From contig NZ_OY776488.1 in NCBI RefSeq assembly GCF_963675635.1, positions 3,368,001 through 3,432,000 on the forward strand: 64,000 bases of DNA, in the 5' to 3' direction. Every line of letters begins with the position of its first letter. The first letter of the stretch is position 1. Below the pieces are notes generated by a model that had not been told where the DNA came from, ran no database searches, and saw nothing but the letters and a program-made list of their open reading frames with translations. Below are positions 52,926 to 62,006 of the stretch, piece after piece. The DNA comes from an uncultured Pseudodesulfovibrio sp. GTDB lineage: Bacteria > Desulfobacterota > Desulfovibrionia > Desulfovibrionales > Desulfovibrionaceae. A program made the translations under genes and the position numbers.

Positions 52926-52985
52926 GATTGATTGTGCAATCAGCTTGTTGAGCTAGCTATAGATTGATTGTGCAATCAAAGTCAA
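52926..52985 (-). promoter_or_regulatory. TetR promoter with two identical operators
   Basis: GATTGATTGTGCAATCA occurs at 52926-52942 and 52962-52978, 36 bp apart; each holds TGATTG-TG-CAATCA. On the minus strand TTGACT (52980-52985)-17 bp-CTATAG (52957-52962): operator one fills the -35/-10 spacer, operator two lies just downstream of the -10. Autorepression is strongly suggested. Confidence 0.8.
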
Positions 52986-53066
52986 GAGGATTTCGAAAGA
53001 CTTCGTTATAATCTTTTGGAGTTCTTTGTTTACTCAATTCATGAAGTCTTCAATGCTTTGAAATAA

Positions 53067-53096
53067 AAAGAAAAAAGCCCCGATTCCGGGGCTTTT
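53067..53096 (-). terminator. Rho-independent terminator of glnS
   Basis: AAAAGCCCCG-ATTC-CGGGGCTTTT with a long T-rich tail on the minus strand. Confidence 0.9.
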
Positions 53097-53163
53097 GAAT
53101 TCTGTGAAACAGGTTGCGGAGCCGATTGTATGTACAAACGGGGCCGCAAGGCGTGGTTCTTTT

Positions 53164-54942
53164 TTATGAGTTCTCTATCTGCTTCTGGATCTTGGCCCAG
53201 GAATCTCGCAGGGTGGCGGTTCTGTTGAAGACCAGCTTCTCGCCGGGCTTGTGGTCTTTGGAATCCGAGCAGAAATATCCGGTGCGCTCAAACTGGAAGT
53301 TCGTGCCCGGCTGCATTTCTGCCAGTGCGGGTTCAACATAGCATTCGCTCAGAATTTCGAGTGAATCAGGGTCGACATAATCCACGAAAGTCTTGCCTTC
53401 TTCCGGTGCGTTCGGATTGTCAATGCTGAACAGATTCGAGTAGTTGCGTACCTCGGCCTTGATGCCCTTGGTGGCGGATACCCAATGCATGGTGCCTTTG
53501 ACCTTGCGACCACCTTCCAGCCAGCCGCCTTTGGTCTCTGGATCGTACGTGGCGCGGATTTCCGTGACGTTGCCGTCTGCATCGGTGTCGTAGCCGGTGC
53601 AAAGGACGTAATAGGCTCCGCGCAGACGGACTTCGCGATCCGGTCCCATGCGGAAGAACTTTTTCGGCGGATCTTCCATGAAGTCGGCACGTTCAATCCA
53701 CAGTTCCCTGGTGAAGGGAACCTTGCGTGTGCCGTAGGATTCATATTCCGGGTGGAGCGCTATTTCAAATTCATCCACCTGGTCTTCGGGGTAGTTCTCG
53801 ATGACGAGTTTGACCGGATCGACAACACCCATGTAACGGGCGGCCCGGTCGTTCAGGTCTTGGCGCAGGCAGTATTCCAACAGCGCGTATTCCACTGTGG
53901 AGTCGGCCTTGGCAACACCTATGCGGTCACAGAAATCGCGGATGGACTCCGGAGTGAAGCCGCGTCTGCGGAAACCGGAAATGGTCGGCATACGGGGATC
54001 ATCCCACCCGGAAACATACCCTTCCTGCACAAGCTGTATGAGCTTGCGTTTTGAAAGCACGGTGCCGGTGATGTTCAAGCGGGCGAATTCATACTGCCAT
54101 GGCCGCTGGTTGAACCCCGGGAGTGCTGCCAATTCTTCGTAGACGGCAGCGTTCTCACCATACAGTTCCGGCTGCTTGAGGCCTTCCATGAGAGTGCCGA
54201 CGCACCAGTCATACACGGGCCGGTTGTTTTCGAATTCCAATGTGCAGATGGAATGCGTGATGCCTTCGATGGCATCGGAAAGACCGTGGGTGAAGTCATA
54301 CATGGGGTATATGCACCATGCGTTGCCGGTCCGGTGGTGGTCAGCGTGTTTGATGCGATACAGGGCCGGGTCACGGAGCATGATGTTGGCTGCGGACATG
54401 TCAATCTTGGCGCGCAGAATGCACTCGCCATCCGCCAATTCTCCTGCCCGCATGGCACGGAACAGGGAGAGGTTTTCCTCTGCGGTGCGGTCACGGTAGG
54501 GGGAGTTGGTGCCGGGTTCCTTGAGAGTTCCACGGTTCTCGCGAATTTCCTCGGCGGACTGATGGTCCACGTATGCCTTGCCCATCTTGATGAACAGCTC
54601 GGCGATGAAATACAGTTTTTCGAAATAGTCGGAAGCAAATGGATTGGCGTCCCATTTGAAACCGAGCCATTCCACGTCTTCGCGGATGGAGTCCACGTAT
54701 TCCACATCTTCCTTCACCGGATTGGTGTCGTCGAAACGAAGATTGCATTTGCCGGCATAGTCACGGGCAACACCGAAGTTCAGACAGATGGACTTTGCGT
54801 GGCCGATATGGAGGTAACCGTTGGGCTCAGGGGGAAACCTGGTATGCACACGGCTGCCGTATTTGCCGGTTTCGTTGTCCTTGTCGATGATCTGACGAAT
54901 GAAGTCTTTGCCCTTTTCCGGGGCATCGGCCTTGGTGCTCAT
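53164..54942 (-). CDS. glnS: Glutaminyl-tRNA synthetase
   Basis: 592 residues from the ATG at 54942 (GAGG 8 nt upstream); an upstream in-frame ATG at 55011 adds a segment without homology and is rejected. HIGH-box PPEPNGYLHIGHAKS and KMSKS variant VLSKRKL are present, then the two beta-barrel anticodon-binding domains. Presence implies direct Gln-tRNA charging rather than only the GatCAB route. Confidence 0.97.
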   Translation of the reverse strand: MSTKADAPEKGKDFIRQIIDKDNETGKYGSRVHTRFPPEPNGYLHIGHAKSICLNFGVARDYAGKCNLRFDDTNPVKEDVEYVDSIREDVEWLGFKWDANPFASDYFEKLYFIAELFIKMGKAYVDHQSAEEIRENRGTLKEPGTNSPYRDRTAEENLSLFRAMRAGELADGECILRAKIDMSAANIMLRDPALYRIKHADHHRTGNAWCIYPMYDFTHGLSDAIEGITHSICTLEFENNRPVYDWCVGTLMEGLKQPELYGENAAVYEELAALPGFNQRPWQYEFARLNITGTVLSKRKLIQLVQEGYVSGWDDPRMPTISGFRRRGFTPESIRDFCDRIGVAKADSTVEYALLEYCLRQDLNDRAARYMGVVDPVKLVIENYPEDQVDEFEIALHPEYESYGTRKVPFTRELWIERADFMEDPPKKFFRMGPDREVRLRGAYYVLCTGYDTDADGNVTEIRATYDPETKGGWLEGGRKVKGTMHWVSATKGIKAEVRNYSNLFSIDNPNAPEEGKTFVDYVDPDSLEILSECYVEPALAEMQPGTNFQFERTGYFCSDSKDHKPGEKLVFNRTATLRDSWAKIQKQIENS

Positions 54943-55167
54943 GAAAAAAACCTCGTGGTATAGAGTGATCCGTTGACGGATTGTATATCGTATATGAAAC
55001 GGAAGCGTCATTGATTATTCTGACGGGTTTTGGAAATACGGGAAATCGGCATGGCGGTCAACGCTCCTGCACGCTGCACGCTGAATCCTCCATCTTGACC
55101 CTTGCTGCAAGGTCGAGTTATTTGTTTGTTTGTATAAATGTTTTTCATGACTCAATATGGAGGCTTC

Positions 55168-55983
55168 ATGCTGTTCACTATCAATTCAGATAAATGTAAC
55201 ATGGATGGGCTGTGTGCAGCCGAATGCCCTGTCGGATGTATTGTCTTTGAAAAAGACGCATTGCCTGTGCCGCATGAAAAGAAACAGGCATACTGTCTGG
55301 AGTGCGGACACTGTGTTGCAATCTGTCCTACCAGAGCTATTGAACTGGAGAAATTCCCGGGAGAAGCGGTGCGCCCGGTGAAGGAATTGAGGATATCTCA
55401 TGCCCAGGGGGAACAGTTCCTCAGGGCGCGGCGATCTGTGCGAGCGTTCAAAAGGGAACCCGTGAGCCGGGATGTGCTCACCTCCTTGTTGCAGACGGCT
55501 GAGTATTGTCCGTCAGGTCATAATGCCCGGCCTACGCGCTGGGTGGTGGCTGATTCCCCAGAGGCTGTATCCAAAGTGGCTGGAGCGGTTGTCGAGTGGA
55601 TGCGGCAGGAGGTCGAAGGAGATACCCCGTTGTCCAATGCACTGCATCTTCCTGGCATTGTCCGTGCGTGGGATGACGGTATTGATCTTGTCTGCCGCAA
55701 TGCGCCCGTTCTGGCAGTAGCGTGTGGGCCGAAAAAAGGCATCACGCCTCGTGAGGATGCTGTCATAGCGGTGACCTATCTTGATCTGGCGGCATCAGCG
55801 GCAGGGCTTGGGGGGTGTTGGTGCGGTTACGCGATTGCGGCGGCGGTGTATGATCGGAGAATATGCAGCCTGCTTGGGGTACCGGAAAATGACGTCGTGT
55901 ATGGTGCCTTGCTGCTTGGCAAGCCTGTCAGGAAATTCGCATCCTTCCCTCCCCGGCCGGAACCTGACATTCAGTGGCTCTAG
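55168..55983 (+). CDS. 4Fe-4S ferredoxin-nitroreductase fusion protein
   Basis: 271 residues from ATG at 55168 (GGAGG 5 nt upstream; in-frame ATGs 30 and 21 nt earlier are less favoured). Two [4Fe-4S] motifs, CNMDGLCAAECPVGC and CLECGHCVAICP (about 10-60), then an FMN nitroreductase domain (RRSVRAFKREPVSR; LAASAAGLGGCWCGY). Such fusions reduce small electrophiles, nitro compounds or other substrates with ferredoxin electrons in anaerobes. Monocistronic. Confidence 0.9.
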   Translation: MLFTINSDKCNMDGLCAAECPVGCIVFEKDALPVPHEKKQAYCLECGHCVAICPTRAIELEKFPGEAVRPVKELRISHAQGEQFLRARRSVRAFKREPVSRDVLTSLLQTAEYCPSGHNARPTRWVVADSPEAVSKVAGAVVEWMRQEVEGDTPLSNALHLPGIVRAWDDGIDLVCRNAPVLAVACGPKKGITPREDAVIAVTYLDLAASAAGLGGCWCGYAIAAAVYDRRICSLLGVPENDVVYGALLLGKPVRKFASFPPRPEPDIQWL

Positions 55984-56036
55984 TGCTTCCGGTATAAACT
56001 GGACCTCCGGTGCTTTCAGTGTGTAAGGATTCATAT

Positions 56037-56822
56037 ATGGCATATGAACGATTGTCCTTTTTTTGCACTGTCCTCGTTCTGACCTTTTGTATCATGGTCG
56101 GCACCGGAAATGCCCGTGGAGTCACTGTCGGCATAGCCTTTTCAATGCCTCCGTATGTTATAAGGGATAATAATACCGGGCTTGAGGTTGATATCATTCG
56201 GGAATCGTTTGCAGTGGCTGGCATGGATGCTGAATTCCAGTACCTGCCGGCGCGACGATTGTCAGTGGCTCTTGCGGACGGCATTGTTGATTGTGTGGCT
56301 TCCAATGTTGCGTTCAACATTTCAAGAGAAACCGGTTTGGAAACGTTTGATTCTGAAGTGACGCTCTTCTATCAGAATTATGCCGTGAGCATGGAAAGTT
56401 CCGGGTATGCAATCCGGTCCATTGAAGATCTCAAGGATAAAATGGTCCTTGGTTTCAGCAATGCAGCCAAGTATCTTGGACCTGAATATCTTGCAATGAC
56501 TACCGGAAACAAGAAGTATACGGAACTGTCAGATCAAGCCCTTCAAGTGCGGATGCTCTATTCAGGCAGAACTCAAGTAGTGATTTCAGATAAGCGTATT
56601 TTCCTGTATTGGCGAAAAATGTTGTTGCAGATGCCAATAGCTGAAATAATCGACTTGAATCAGGGCATCCAGTTTTTCAAGATATTCCCTCCGGCTCCGC
56701 GTCATCTTTCTTTCAGGGATAACGAACTTCGTGATGCCTTTGACAAAGGCTTGCATATACTGCGTAAAAGCGGGGTATATAAAGCCATTACTCAGCGATA
56801 TACAGGTGTCGAGAGAGAGTAG
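56037..56822 (+). CDS. Periplasmic solute-binding protein, family 3
   Basis: 261 residues from the ATG at 56037 (TAAGGA 8 nt upstream; an upstream GTG is in frame). Signal peptide ends near GNA|RGVTVG. GIAFSMPPYVIRDNNTGLEVDIIRE and AEFQYLPARRLSVALADGIVDCVASN are SBP_bac_3 features. Another orphan binding protein without a transport operon, 54 bp after the nitroreductase gene. Confidence 0.8.
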   Translation: MAYERLSFFCTVLVLTFCIMVGTGNARGVTVGIAFSMPPYVIRDNNTGLEVDIIRESFAVAGMDAEFQYLPARRLSVALADGIVDCVASNVAFNISRETGLETFDSEVTLFYQNYAVSMESSGYAIRSIEDLKDKMVLGFSNAAKYLGPEYLAMTTGNKKYTELSDQALQVRMLYSGRTQVVISDKRIFLYWRKMLLQMPIAEIIDLNQGIQFFKIFPPAPRHLSFRDNELRDAFDKGLHILRKSGVYKAITQRYTGVERE

Positions 56823-56896
56823 ATCGGCAAGGAGAGCTGTTTCTTGGAAAGACGCTCTTTTTTTTTTATTCACAGATCAGTTCAGGGAGTTGCAGG

Positions 56897-59329
56897 GTGG
56901 CGAATTCTCATTTTGCGTTCGGGTCAGTGCAGGTGGCCGTCAACTATGACGCGATCAATGCAGTGTTCGAAGGAGCATATGCCGAGGGACGGGTTAGTTT
57001 GTTTGAGTTCGAGGTGTATGATCTGCTCAAAGAATCCGGGGCCGAGACGCCGCCGAAATGTGTGCTGTTGGAACGGGGCGGGCGGCCTGATGATACAATG
57101 CTGTCGAGCATGACCGGTGACAAGGTGGTGCTCAAGATTGTTTCTCCCACCATCGTGCACAAGACTGAAGTGCATGGTGTGCGGGTAGTGGAGAACAGCC
57201 CGGATGCCATTCGTTCCGCTTGGCGACGCATGCTCTATGAAGTCCCTGAAAACTATGCCGATTCCCTTGCACGGCACCCCTCGGCAGCCCCGGATCAGTA
57301 TCAGGGACTTGAGGGAGATGCCTTGATACAGGCGGTTGCCAAAGATGTCCGCGGTGTCCTTCTTGTTCAGTTTATGGAACCGGATTCCAAAGAATTCGGC
57401 AATGAGCTTATTGTCGGCATTCGAAAGACCAGAGAGTTCGGTGCTGTTTTGGGAGCAGGGCTTGGAGGGACAGATACCGAAATATACGCCGAAAGATTCA
57501 GGAAAGGTCAGGCTGTCACGTTGTGCTCTACTGCCATGACCACTGGCGAGCAGTTTTTTGAATTGTTCAAGAAGACCCTCTCCTACAAGAAGTTGGCCGG
57601 GCTGACTCGCGGTCAACGGCGTATCGTCACCGATGAGCAACTTATCGAATGTTTTTCATCATTCATTGAGATGGCGAACCATTATTCTCCGCAAAACCCG
57701 GATGCGCCGTTCCATATCGAAGAGCTGGAAATCAATCCTTTTGCCTACGCGGATTATCTCATGGTACCGCTTGACGGCATGTGCCGGTTTTCCCGTCCCG
57801 GTTTGGTGCCTGCGCCGAGACCGGTAAACAAGATCGACCAACTCCTGCATCCCAGAACCATCGGTATTATCGGCGTGTCCGCTTCGCGCATGAATTTTGG
57901 GCGCATCATTCTTCACAATGTTCTTGAGTCGGGGTTTGCGCCGGAGAACGTTCGGATCATTCGTCCGGGCGAAGACGCTATCGACGGCGTGACCTGCGTA
58001 CCGGATCTCGCGTCACTCGATCACAAACTTGATCTTTTTGTGGTGGCTGTGAATGCGCAGCAGGTTCCGGCGCTTGTGGATGATCTTGTGGAGCTGGATG
58101 CAGCCAATGGCGTGATGCTGATTCCCGGCGGTATGGGGGAGACGGAAGAAAGCAAGGAGCGCGCAGCCGAAGTCGTGGCAAAGATCAATGCTGCCCACGC
58201 TCAGGGAACAGGTCCAGTCTTTCTCGGCGGCAACTGTATGGGCGTTGTGTCGCGGCCCGGCAACTACGATACCTGGTTTATCCCGGAGGAAAAACTGCCC
58301 GAATTGACCGGAGCCCCGCATCGTGCAGCGTTTATTTCCCAGTCCGGCGCGTTCATGCTCACCCGGTTATCTCAATGCCCGGAGCTCAATCCGTCCTATA
58401 TGATTTCAATGGGTAACCAGACTGATCTGACCCTTGGCGACATGGTGGAGCATTTTGCCAATTCGGACGCGGTGGACGTGATTGCGGTTTACGCCGAAGG
58501 TTTCAACGACATGGATGGGCTGGCCTTTTGCCGGTCAGTTCGTCAGGCTGTACTGGCTGGCAAGGACGTGATTTTCTATAAGGCGGGTCGGACTCCGGAA
58601 GGTAAGTCCGCCACCAGTGGGCATACGGCGTCATTGGCCGGCGATTATCCTGTGTGCGAGGCATGCGTGCGGCAGGCCGGAGCTATCGTGGCCCACTCTT
58701 TCACTCAGTTCGAGAATCTGTTCATGCTGGCCGAACGGCTGCATGGCAAAACCATTCGGGGCAACCGGTTGGCTGCCATGTCCGGGGCCGGATTCGAGGC
58801 CGTGGGCATGGCTGATTCCATTCAGTCCGATGACTACCGGATGGAGTTGGCTCCACTTGCCGACGCAACGAAGAAGGCCCTGGAGGAACTGTTTGTGAGC
58901 AATCGTCTGGACGCACTGGTCACGGTGACAAACCCACTCGACATCACTCCCGGTTCCAACGATCAGGTGCACGCCGACGCCATTCGTATTCTGGCTGAGA
59001 GTCCCAATGTGGATGCTGTGGTGGCAGGGCTTGATCCCATGTCGCCCGTCATGCGGACTCTGGCTGACCCGAACACACCGTTGACCATGGATGATGAACG
59101 GTCAATTGCGGCTCTGCTGGCAGAGTTGCTGCCCACGCTTGACACTCCGGTGATCGGAGTCGTCGATGGCGGGAGGCAGTATGATCCGCTTGAAGATCGT
59201 CTCAAGGACGTGGGGTTGTGTACGTTCCGTACCTCGGATCAGGCTGTGGCCGCTATTTCCCAGTATATTGAAGGACGATTGAATGCGGGGCGGATTCGAG
59301 CTTTGTCTGTGAAGGGGGCGGGGGTGTAG
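56897..59329 (+). CDS. ADP-forming acyl-CoA synthetase, ATP-grasp domain first
   Basis: 810 residues from GTG at 56897 (AGGGAG upstream). The N-terminal ~275 residues are the ATP-grasp (beta) domain (VVLKIVSPTIVHKTEVHGV). After a linker, the CoA-binding Rossmann domain (IGIIGVSASRMNFGRIILHNVL) and the ligase-CoA domain with active-site His in SGHTASLAGDY follow. Most bacterial single-chain ACD enzymes run alpha then beta; here the order is beta then alpha. Interconverts acyl-CoA + ADP + Pi with acid + CoA + ATP, giving substrate-level ATP. Substrate unknown (acetyl or other). Confidence 0.85.
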   Translation: MANSHFAFGSVQVAVNYDAINAVFEGAYAEGRVSLFEFEVYDLLKESGAETPPKCVLLERGGRPDDTMLSSMTGDKVVLKIVSPTIVHKTEVHGVRVVENSPDAIRSAWRRMLYEVPENYADSLARHPSAAPDQYQGLEGDALIQAVAKDVRGVLLVQFMEPDSKEFGNELIVGIRKTREFGAVLGAGLGGTDTEIYAERFRKGQAVTLCSTAMTTGEQFFELFKKTLSYKKLAGLTRGQRRIVTDEQLIECFSSFIEMANHYSPQNPDAPFHIEELEINPFAYADYLMVPLDGMCRFSRPGLVPAPRPVNKIDQLLHPRTIGIIGVSASRMNFGRIILHNVLESGFAPENVRIIRPGEDAIDGVTCVPDLASLDHKLDLFVVAVNAQQVPALVDDLVELDAANGVMLIPGGMGETEESKERAAEVVAKINAAHAQGTGPVFLGGNCMGVVSRPGNYDTWFIPEEKLPELTGAPHRAAFISQSGAFMLTRLSQCPELNPSYMISMGNQTDLTLGDMVEHFANSDAVDVIAVYAEGFNDMDGLAFCRSVRQAVLAGKDVIFYKAGRTPEGKSATSGHTASLAGDYPVCEACVRQAGAIVAHSFTQFENLFMLAERLHGKTIRGNRLAAMSGAGFEAVGMADSIQSDDYRMELAPLADATKKALEELFVSNRLDALVTVTNPLDITPGSNDQVHADAIRILAESPNVDAVVAGLDPMSPVMRTLADPNTPLTMDDERSIAALLAELLPTLDTPVIGVVDGGRQYDPLEDRLKDVGLCTFRTSDQAVAAISQYIEGRLNAGRIRALSVKGAGV

Positions 59330-59354
59330 CTCCTGTTTGGAAGATGTAAGGAAG

Positions 59355-59378
59355 GGCCGCTTTGAGAGCGGCCTTTTT
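59355..59378 (+). terminator. Rho-independent terminator of acyl-CoA synthetase gene
   Basis: GGCCGCT-TTGAG-AGCGGCC followed by T5. Confidence 0.9.
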
Positions 59379-59437
59379 GTTGGGGCAAAAAAAGGGCCGA
59401 AAAAAAACCTTACTAGCTTGGCCGCCCGGTGATCGGC

Positions 59438-59545
59438 GGCAAGAAGCTGATCACCGCGCGCAGCTTTCGGAATCGCGTTCTTCCGCTTCGCTCCAGTGCA
59501 ATTCCGAACAAGACGCTGCCACTGCGCGCTGTCAGCTTCTAAGCC
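59438..59545. repeat. Long nested inverted repeat 1
   Basis: Successive perfect stems AGAAGCTGA/TCAGCTTCT (59442-59450, 59532-59540), GCGCGCAG/CTGCGCGC (59456-59463, 59522-59529) and TTCGGAAT/ATTCCGAA (59466-59473, 59501-59508), closing a 27-nt loop. Would fold as one long hairpin. Confidence 0.75.
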
Positions 59546-59616
59546 TTTCGATCAAGGGGTGAGTCCGGTCTTTGTCTGGGAGGGGGGAAGAACGCGTCTT
59601 TGAAGGGAGAGCGGTG

Positions 59617-59637
59617 TTGGGGTGCGAGGCACCCCAA
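59617..59637. repeat. Short perfect hairpin
   Basis: TTGGGGTGC-GAG-GCACCCCAA, 9-bp stem, 3-nt loop, between the two long repeats. Confidence 0.7.
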
Positions 59638-59716
59638 GGCCCTTTAAGGTTATCGAAGAGCTGAGAATCAAAGTCTTTCACCTACACCAGAGCGTATCGT
59701 ACAACGATGGACAATG

Positions 59717-59832
59717 GATACCGGACCTTAGAGCCTGTCCCGCGCGGCGCAGCGTGGCCCGACCGAAGTCTGTTTTAATAGACAGATCCTGTCGGGCAGT
59801 GGAGCCGCGTACAGGCTCTTGGGTCCGGTGTC
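59717..59832. repeat. Long nested inverted repeat 2
   Basis: GATACCGGACC/GGTCCGGTGTC (one G-U), then GAGCCTGT/ACAGGCTC, a GCGGC-rich step, CCCGAC/GTCGGG (59758-59763, 59791-59796) and TCTGT/ACAGA, giving about 116 nt of near-continuous pairing. Two overlapping ORFs here look like shadows of the repeat. Confidence 0.75.
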
Positions 59833-59837
59833 AGGCT

Positions 59838-59960
59838 CACAGCCCAAAAGGCACTTTTTGCCTCCTTTTTGCCGCCCCGCAAAAAGCAGGTCGCCGTAAA
59901 GGCGAAACCTTTGCAACAATACCGTTTGCACCTCCACTGCGAATGCACGCAGTGAATCCA
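59838..59960. other. Cluster of short hairpins in non-coding region
   Basis: AGGCA-CTTTT-TGCCT with a following T run (59851-59872), TTTTTGC-CGCCCC-GCAAAAA, CGCC-GTAAA-GGCG and CACTGCG-AATGCA-CGCAGTG (59935-59954) occur in a row. No gene recognised from 59379 to 60074. Confidence 0.5.
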
Positions 59961-60074
59961 TAAGGAAAGCCGCCTTCCCGTCTTCTATATTCTTCGATCA
60001 AGAGTCGACCTGGGTCTTTGTCTTTGAAGGATGATCTTCATTGCATTTTTTTTCATGGTTATCAGGCTCACATA

Positions 60075-60117
60075 AAAAAGAAGCCAGCGAGGGATCCCTC
60101 GCTGGCTTCTTTTTTTT
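60075..60117. terminator. Bidirectional terminator of TRAP operon
   Basis: AAGAAGCCAGCGAGG-GATC-CCTCGCTGGCTTCTT, perfect 15-bp stem flanked by A and T runs. Confidence 0.95.
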
Positions 60118-60137
60118 AAACAAACAGCCTGCGTCAG

Positions 60138-61451
60138 CTAAAACATCAACCCCGGCAGGTACAGAATAATCTGTGGGAAGATAAACAACAGTGCAATCCC
60201 GACGATGATGGCAGCCATGAACGGCAGAATCCCCTTGAAGACGTCTTCGAGAGTGACGGATGGCGCGATTTTCTGACACATTCCGTACACGACATAGACA
60301 TTGATCCCCACAGGAGGCGTGATAACGCCCATCTCCGTGACGAGTACGATGATGATGCCGAACCAGATTGGATCATATCCCATGTTGGTGACCACCGGGA
60401 AAAATACCGGAATGGTCAGCATGATGAGCGCGAGTGAATCCATGAAACATCCGCCGATGAAGTAGATCAGAATGATCGCGCCCATGATGGCGAACGACGG
60501 CATGTCAAATGCTGATACCCAGTTGGCAATGTCGAACGGGATGCGCGTCACAGCCAGGAATTTCCCGAACACCACAGCTCCGGCAATGAGCACCAGTACC
60601 ATGCAGGAGGTTCGTAATGTCTCGTTCAGTGAGTTGACGAATGCCTTCCAGGAAAGCTGTCTCTTGACCACGGCCAGAGCGAGTACGCCGATAACGCCAA
60701 TGGATGCGGCTTCCGTCGGGGTGAAGAGTCCCCAAAACAGTCCACCGATGACCAGTGCGAAAATGAGCAGGGTGTCTATGAGGTTCAGCAGTGATTTGAA
60801 TTTTTCTTTCCAGGTGAAGGAATCGCCTTTGGGGCCGAGGGCCGGATTGATTTTGCACTGGAGATAGATGCCGATCACGAAGAGAGCCGTGAGCAGAATG
60901 GCCGGTAAAATACCGGAAACGAACAATGCGCCGATGGATTGTTCCGTCAGGACGCCGTAAATGATCAGCACGACAGAGGGCGGCATGATCATGCCCAGCC
61001 CACCGCCTGATGCCACAGATGCGGTGGCGAGTGAGTTGGCGTATCCATATCGCTTCATTTCAGGGATGCCGACAGTGGACATGGTGGCTGCCGTGGCAGG
61101 GCTGGAGCCGCAGACCGCGCCGAACGCGGTGCAGGCCGAGACGGTTGCCATGGCGAGACCTCCGCGAGTGTTGCCGAGAAAGCGATACGCGGTTTCGTAC
61201 AGCCGCTTGGATATGCCGCAGTTGAAAGCGATCTGTCCCATGAGGATGAACAGGGGAATGGTTGAAAGTTCATATGAGGCGAATGCGTCGTATACATTGC
61301 GGCTCATGAGGTTCAACCCGCCTTTCCATGAAGTAAGGAGCGAAAATCCGATAAAGCCCACGAGCATCATGACAAAGGCGACAGGCATGCGGGTCATGAA
61401 CAGGAAGACCATAACGATGATGCCGATGATTCCGGCAGTGGTCGGATCCAT
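60138..61451 (-). CDS. dctM: TRAP transporter large permease DctM
   Basis: 437 residues, about 12 membrane helices, starting with GIIGIIVMVFLFMTRMPVAFVMM and containing GGLGMIMPPSVVLIIYG and ITPPVGINVYVV. Na+-coupled import of an organic acid together with DctQ and DctP. 2 nt after dctQ. Confidence 0.95.
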   Translation of the reverse strand: MDPTTAGIIGIIVMVFLFMTRMPVAFVMMLVGFIGFSLLTSWKGGLNLMSRNVYDAFASYELSTIPLFILMGQIAFNCGISKRLYETAYRFLGNTRGGLAMATVSACTAFGAVCGSSPATAATMSTVGIPEMKRYGYANSLATASVASGGGLGMIMPPSVVLIIYGVLTEQSIGALFVSGILPAILLTALFVIGIYLQCKINPALGPKGDSFTWKEKFKSLLNLIDTLLIFALVIGGLFWGLFTPTEAASIGVIGVLALAVVKRQLSWKAFVNSLNETLRTSCMVLVLIAGAVVFGKFLAVTRIPFDIANWVSAFDMPSFAIMGAIILIYFIGGCFMDSLALIMLTIPVFFPVVTNMGYDPIWFGIIIVLVTEMGVITPPVGINVYVVYGMCQKIAPSVTLEDVFKGILPFMAAIIVGIALLFIFPQIILYLPGLMF

Positions 61452-61453
61452 GA

Positions 61454-61939
61454 CTATCCCTCGCTCTTCGTGAAAAATCTCAGGACATCGGCAGCCAGGC
61501 AGAGGGCATAGACGAAAAATCCAAAGGAAAGGACATACACCACGGCGTATTCAGGCAGTTCCAGGTTCATGGATACTTCACCCGATTCAGCCAGTGTCCC
61601 GGCATAAATGGCCATGCGCCATGTGATGACGGATACCAACACCAGCGTGGCAAGATCGGTGGTGAACTTGATGCGGTCACGTACTTTCTTGGAGAAACGA
61701 CGGACCAGGATTTCCACCCCGATGTGGCTCTTCTGATAATGGGTGTAGGGCAGGGCGAATCCGACGGCGATTACGCCGAGAATGGAAACGATTTCTTCGC
61801 ATCCGAAAACAGGTGTGTTGAATGCGCCTCGCAGGAACACGTCTGTCCCGGTCATGACGGCCATGCCTGCCAGACAGGTTGCGGCAATTGTCCGCATGAC
61901 CCGTTCTGTCAGGCCGAGTGGCCCTCGTGATTCTTCCAT
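61454..61939 (-). CDS. dctQ: TRAP transporter small permease DctQ
   Basis: 161 residues from the ATG at 61939 (AAAGGA 8 nt upstream); an in-frame ATG at 61981 would extend it. Four membrane helices, with the AVGFALPYTHYQKSHIGVEIL motif of DctQ (YxxxxHIxVE). Between dctP and dctM as is usual. Confidence 0.92.
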   Translation of the reverse strand: MEESRGPLGLTERVMRTIAATCLAGMAVMTGTDVFLRGAFNTPVFGCEEIVSILGVIAVGFALPYTHYQKSHIGVEILVRRFSKKVRDRIKFTTDLATLVLVSVITWRMAIYAGTLAESGEVSMNLELPEYAVVYVLSFGFFVYALCLAADVLRFFTKSEG

Positions 61940-62006
61940 GTCATATCCTTTGTGTTGAAAGCGCACGGCAGGGCGGATCAAAAGGATCGCCCTGCCGTGA
62001 TACTGA

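Noticed and set aside
59622-59963. Overlapping ORFs on both strands in the repeat region
   Set aside because: They track the inverted repeats, lack ribosome sites and show no coding bias.
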